Positions 59,149 through 64,000 of a stretch of 64,000 nucleotides of DNA are shown here, piece by piece. The first letter of the stretch is position 1. Each line of letters starts with the position of its first letter. The position numbers were made by a program, and so were the translations under genes. The notes below the pieces were generated by a model, which saw only the letters and a program-made list of their open reading frames with translations, did not search any database and was not told where the DNA came from. Origin of the DNA: Oenanthe sinensis (taxonomy: Eukaryota; Streptophyta; Magnoliopsida; Apiales; Apiaceae); the NCBI GenBank assembly GCA_028671895.1, contig CM053794.1:37464501-37528500 (forward strand), given 5' to 3'.

Positions 59149-61400
59149 ATTTTCGATGAGGTGATTGCCTTTGATTCTGTTGTTTGCATGATTCTTATTT
59201 CTGAAAATCGAAATGATGGCATTTATACTGGTTCTATTCCTTGGTCCAGCCGTCCAGGTGTCAATGCGATACATAAGTAAATTTTCTGTATTGTATACCT
59301 TCCAAACTACATTCTTCTTTGTGTCCGAGGCTCCATTGTCGGTGGTGCCATTTAGGCAATTTTTTTAGAGCTACAAATCAATGATTCAGTCAACTGACAT
59401 CAAAGTGTTGTGACTGCGGGACATGTCTCTTGTGAACTAAATGTTAACATCACAGAGTTGTCAAGAATAACAAGTTCACATTACTGAACATTATAAATTT
59501 GCTCAACATTTCTTTTTAACAAAATAAATATACTCAACATTACTTCTGGTTTCTTGTACAAAAGAAATTACACCGTATTAGATGATAATGGATTCCACTT
59601 AGAGTTTGACACTCCTTCCCCGCACTCCACCCACCACCACAAAAAAAAAATCCCCATTGTTATTTATTAAAATAAAATATAACACATCTAGTTTTAAAAA
59701 CATCGACGAGGTGACATATTTAATAAAACATTTTGTAAAATAGTTAATAGAACAATTAATAAAAATATAATTAAAAAATATATTATTTCTTTTAAAATAT
59801 TTAATAAAATACTTAGTAGAATAGTTAATGGAATCTTAATATTATTTTAAAATAAATGGTGTAGTAGTAGAATACTTAATAGAATTTTGAAAACTGTTTT
59901 AAATTTATCTTACATATATGCACATCATTTAAGTTTTTATTAAAAAATTTAATAAATTATACATATATAAATATTAAGATTGTATTAAGTGTTCTAATAA
60001 ATAAAAAATATAATATATTTCGAATTATAAAAATATTAAGTTTTATTGCTTATTTCACGGACCTAACATGCTAAAAGTTCTAATATTCTAATGTGTATTT
60101 TTTGATAAAATTCGAGATTTCATAATATTTTTATTAAAATACTTAGTGAAATACGTAATAGATCATTTTGAATTAATTTCAAGAATATATGACACTATGA
60201 ATTTTAATAAGTAAAATTACAGTAGAATATTAATATTATTAGAATAAAAAATGGAACACTTAATAGAATCATAAAATTATTATTTAATGAAATAAATTAT
60301 ATCACATCTAATTTTAAAAACATCGATGCGGTAACATATTTAATAGAACACTTTATAAAATAGTTAGTAAAACACTTAATATAATTCTAATTAGGAAATA
60401 TATTAAATTTTGTTTGGTAATACTTAATAAAATACTTAGTAGAATAATGAATGAAATCTTAATATTATTTTAAATAAATAGTGAAATATTTTAACTGTTT
60501 TATATTTATATTATATATATGCATAATATTTAAGATTTTATTAAAAAATTTAATAAGTTATACACATAAATATTAAGATTCTACTAAATGTTTTAATAAA
60601 TATTTTAAATATAAGATTCAAAATAACCCAACTTATTCAATCTACATAAAAATATTTAATAAAATCTTATTCGTATATGTACTGTATTGAATATTTTGAC
60701 GTGGTATAATGTGTATTAGTAGTAGATAGTACATTGACTTAAGTCACTTGACAGTGTCATAAAGCCATCGAATTTTGTCTATGTGCAGCGTTCTCATCTT
60801 GTCACTGAAGCGCTAAGCTATAGCTATACCAGGAGAAGGGTATGTAGACACACACACACACATATATATAGGCTTTTTCTCAGAACCTACAATAAAATGA
60901 GATATGATATAGTCCTGGTCCACGATTTTTTATGACAACTAATATTAAAACTAAGTTTTTGATATAAATACAGGGTTACCTCTGGGCTAGCTCTTAGATT
61001 TTTTGCTATCTCCGGTTAAAAAGCGTGAATAGATGGTTGTTAACAATCATGTGGTCAGGACGAGCTGCCATATATATATATATGTGTGTGTGTGTGTTTG
61101 CTGTTGTGTATTTTTGTTTGTTTTGCAAGTGAAGTTGGTATTTTATAGTGTGTTCATTGTACGATGTACTTCAAGTCTCCTGCTTTGTTACATGTCTCTC
61201 TTGATGTGATGAGTCTATTGATTCCTATCCATAGATTTTGTTACGTGGCTGCAAATTAAGTCAAATACTTTTTATGTATTGATGGTTTACTTCTGACAGT
61301 TTTCTAAAGGGAAATTTCCTTCAACCTTTTGGTAATTGTTTAAGTGAAAGTACATTTGTTCTATAGGCTCTCTTAAATATATGTTGATACTAAATTTCAG
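59149..61400. other. mTERF 3' region and spacer
   Basis: 3' UTR of mTERF, then AT-rich spacer with the internal duplication at 59660-60605, a (CA)n/(TA)n tract near 60849-60870 and a (TA)n(TG)n tract near 61072-61097. The first exon(s) of the ARM-repeat gene may be hidden here, but I could not identify them. Confidence 0.45.
59660..60605. repeat. AT-rich direct duplication, period ~620 bp
   Basis: The segment at about 59669-60000, with CATCTAGTTTTAAAAACATC, GACATATTTAATAAAACA and AAATACTTAGTAGAATAGTT, recurs diverged at about 60290-60605 (CATCTAATTTTAAAAACATC and following). Confidence 0.75.
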
Positions 61401-63887
61401 AAGTTCCGTGTCGATTTTTGTATTTTCGAGTTCCTTAATTCTAAGAGCGATGAGGACCTGTTAAAGGCTACCAGAGCATTAGCATCTTATTTTCAAGGTA
61501 AAAGATTTTTAGTGTATTTATTCGTTTTATTAGCTAATTAGTACAACTAAAATATTGTATACTGAGATAATTATGACAAACAGACCAGGTATTCGCAGAT
61601 TGTCTAAAACACGATCATGTGGTGCTCCTTTTTAATATTTTGGAGCAGCAGACGTGGCGGCAAGATATCCAGGTCAAATGTGCTCATGTGTTGTGTACAT
61701 TCTGAATGTTATTAGGAATCTTTACTATTTGAAGGGCACGTCTCTGAAACAATTTTGCACTTGTATCACAGTGTGCAGTTCTTCAAATCCTCTCGCGTGT
61801 AAACTTTACTGCACACGAGAAAGCAATGGAAGCAGCTAGAATTCAACTACTTGTGAAGGTTATTAATGAGAAGGTTTTTGCTACTTATGACTATGAAATG
61901 ACGCATGTGGTAATCTTTACTAAATTAGATACTCAGTTTCCCCATATCGGTCAATTAAAGCATGTGTAGTTAGTTAACTGGTGATGCAATTCAAATGTGC
62001 AGGCTGTGTTCACATTGACGAATATAGCTAAGGCTCTGCCCAAGTTTGTAGTAGATATACTAAAGACCGATGCTTTGGAATGTGTGAAAAGGGTTATTAT
62101 GGCGCGTTGTACAGGTGATATGGTGGATAATATAGCCATGTTTTTGGCAGCTGTTTGTCGCACAGAAGATCTTTCTCGTCTTAATAAGGTTATTTGATCG
62201 GATGTTATTAATCTGTTTGAGTGATTTTATTCTATAGAGCCATTTGAAAGAACCTGGTGCACTCATAAAAAAATGCAAATTGTTGGCAGGTAGATTTAGC
62301 TCGTATCACATTGCAATTACTTGAAGCAAGGGCATTTAGTGAACACCATATAGAGCAAGCATGCCACGCAGTCCAGTATCTTACTTATGGAATGGAGCTG
62401 CAAATTGAAGAATTAGCGTTGAAGAAGCTTATTGAAAGGCTTATTGAGATCATCCAGTAAGCGGGTTGGGTTTGTTTTCTATTGTTGTCCGTATTTACTT
62501 GCAATTTTTACTTAGTACTTGTTATGGTTGTTGGTGTTTCAGCAAGCCTCCCCCTGGTAATTGTCTATTTCCCGGTTATGCACTTGGTATATTTGGAAAT
62601 ATTGCGATATGGGGAAGTTTTGACCAAATTAAGGTATGATCATGCACCAAACTTTTTTATGTAATACAATTACAAATTATGTTACGTGTGTGTGTAAACC
62701 ACGTGTGTTGTCATTACGACTTAGAGTTTCCTTTTTAGTTTTGCGTGATCATGGGCTGAAGCCCTTGGGTTCGTTTATTTTACTCGTAAACTAATTAGAG
62801 TTTTTTACTTTTAGTTCTGTGTGCTCGTGGGCAAAAGCCCTTTGATTCTTGTATTTCACTCCTAAATTTAGAGTTGTCTTTTGAGTTTTGCGTGACTCTG
62901 GGAAAAAACCCTTTTTTATTTTATTTCGTATGTTGTTTGCTAACATTCAATAATTTGTTTATATCTGATTCAAGTGCAATTCTAAATTCTACAATAGTAT
63001 GTAATATTAATAGTCAATTTACCATTAGATTGTTATTAAGATAATGATATAATATAGCGATTCTTAATAGTACCATTTAATACTTGCTTTTGACAATAGT
63101 GACATTGTCTTTTTGCCCAATTAAGTACCCTTGTATTTACTTGTTTTGTATGTACGGTACATTTCTGTTACTCAAATGTCAATGAAACGTTGAAGAATGC
63201 TTAAATGATCTCCGTACCGAAGTATGCTTAAATGATCTCCGTACCACTTTTAAACTAATATTCACCTCTTTTTTTTTAATAGTCAATTGTATGCCTAAAG
63301 CCCACATTTACAAACATAACTACCCACTGAAAAGTAAATTACCGTCCGAACTCCAAAAGCAAAAAGAAAATTTTATCATGCACCTGCGTTTGGATATGAA
63401 TAATTTGAAAGATGAAATATCCTTTTCATCACTGTTGAGTTTGTGAAATGTGTTGATCTCATGGTACATTCTTCTTGATGGGTGTTTGCATTGTTGTGTC
63501 TAATAAACTATGCATTCTTTCAGATTTTGACTTCAAATTCCAAGTTTCTGGAAAGCCTTGAGATGGTCTTGATGGCTGGTTCTAAGAAGATTCAGAAGGA
63601 AGCTTGCCAGATAATTTCAAACATTGCTGCAAGAATGGATGGACTAATAGAAGTTAGTATTATATATTGTCAATGACCAGATTATGTTGGAAGTTATATC
63701 TTTTGTGTATAAATGTACATTTGGGTAGTTGAAGCAATCTAATTTTGTTACTGAAATTAACAGGAAATGCATACTGCCGGATTGATAGAGGCTCTTTGCG
63801 GACTGCTTGAAAAGGAGGAGGCTCTTGAAAAGGATGAGTTTGATGTAAAGATGGAAGCTGCATGGGCTATATATAATGGCATCTATG
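61401..63887 (+). CDS. Diverged importin-alpha-like ARM-repeat protein, partial
   Basis: Eight exons join in frame with GT/AG ends: 61401-61497, 61584-61672, 61772-61858, 62003-62188, 62290-62456, 62543-62633, 63524-63652, 63764-63887. They give about 323 residues. Armadillo-type helical repeats recall importin-alpha: FEFLNSKSDEDLLKATRALA near the start, VFTLTNIAKALP, GYALGIFGNIAIWGSFDQIK (compare the TVGNIVTG repeat), KKIQKEACQIISNIAA (compare KKEACWTISNI), and EFDVKMEAAWAIYNGIYG (compare EFDIKKEAAWAISNA). Many usual residues of the NLS-binding groove are changed, notably the Trp of ACWTISN to Gln. No N-terminal importin-beta-binding domain is visible upstream, and the true start is not found. 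The 3' end lies beyond the window, or reads to a stop at about 63928 if the last donor is unused. It may be a diverged nuclear-import adaptor paralogue or a decaying copy. Confidence 0.75.
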
Positions 63888-64000
63888 GTTCTCTATTTTC
63901 CCCCTCTCGCCCTCCACCCTGCCCCTGAGAATGAAAACCGTTTTGGAGAGGGAATGAAAACTTGTTTGTATGGTCTTGTGAATCTCTCGACGTTGTGGTC

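Overview
The window is nuclear DNA of a flowering plant, almost certainly a eudicot. It has split genes with small exons, AT-rich introns and spacers, Stowaway-, Emigrant- and hAT-type MITEs, a copia element primed by initiator tRNA-Met, and conserved plant genes (20S proteasome alpha-2, a ubiquitin-RUB precursor, an R2R3-MYB, an mTERF protein). The extra ORF of the copia element recalls Sirevirus relatives in asterids, so an asterid is a reasonable but unproven guess.

Layout. 1-7.7 kb: spacer, two MITEs and a minus-strand two-exon gene (3259-4732) for a 235-aa protein with EAR motifs, a WW-like stretch and a C-terminal Cys4 motif like the GL2-interacting repressors. 7.75-25.35 kb: a three-layer nest. 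A Stowaway MITE was hit by a Ty3/gypsy-like LTR that survives as a ~3.5-kb solo LTR (TSD TACTC). That LTR was then hit by a complete 13.8-kb Ty1/copia element on the minus strand (10456-24280, TSD AGACT). The copia element has two 1254-bp LTRs with no difference seen, a PBS, a PPT, gag, pol and a 1550-codon extra ORF with what looks like its own promoter. 25.4-28.7 kb: spacer with hAT-like MITEs. 28.7-35.8 kb: two Helitron-like elements end to end. The larger one holds a tandem triplication carrying three copies of one solo LTR, and the third unit was later hit by a different solo LTR.

36.5-39.2 kb: ubiquitin-RUB (NEDD8-like) fusion gene. 39.2-47.8 kb: spacer with a coding fragment (40.6 kb), a long (TA)n(GA)n microsatellite, a Helitron-like element and a MITE. 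47.9-50.0 kb: R2R3-MYB. 50.36-50.43 kb: tRNA-Thr(AGU). 51.0-56.8 kb: PAB (proteasome alpha-2), 11 exons, minus strand. 58.0-59.1 kb: intronless mTERF gene, divergent from PAB. 61.4-64.0 kb: a diverged importin-alpha-like ARM-repeat gene, at least eight exons, cut by the window end.

The host genes are unrelated housekeeping or regulatory loci and show no clustering by pathway. The most interesting material is in the mobile elements: the large extra ORF, its putative U3-like internal promoter, and the family-specific short-palindrome arrays in the LTRs. Splice sites were set by hand from GT/AG signals, frame continuity and conserved protein sequence. No alignment or transcript data were available.
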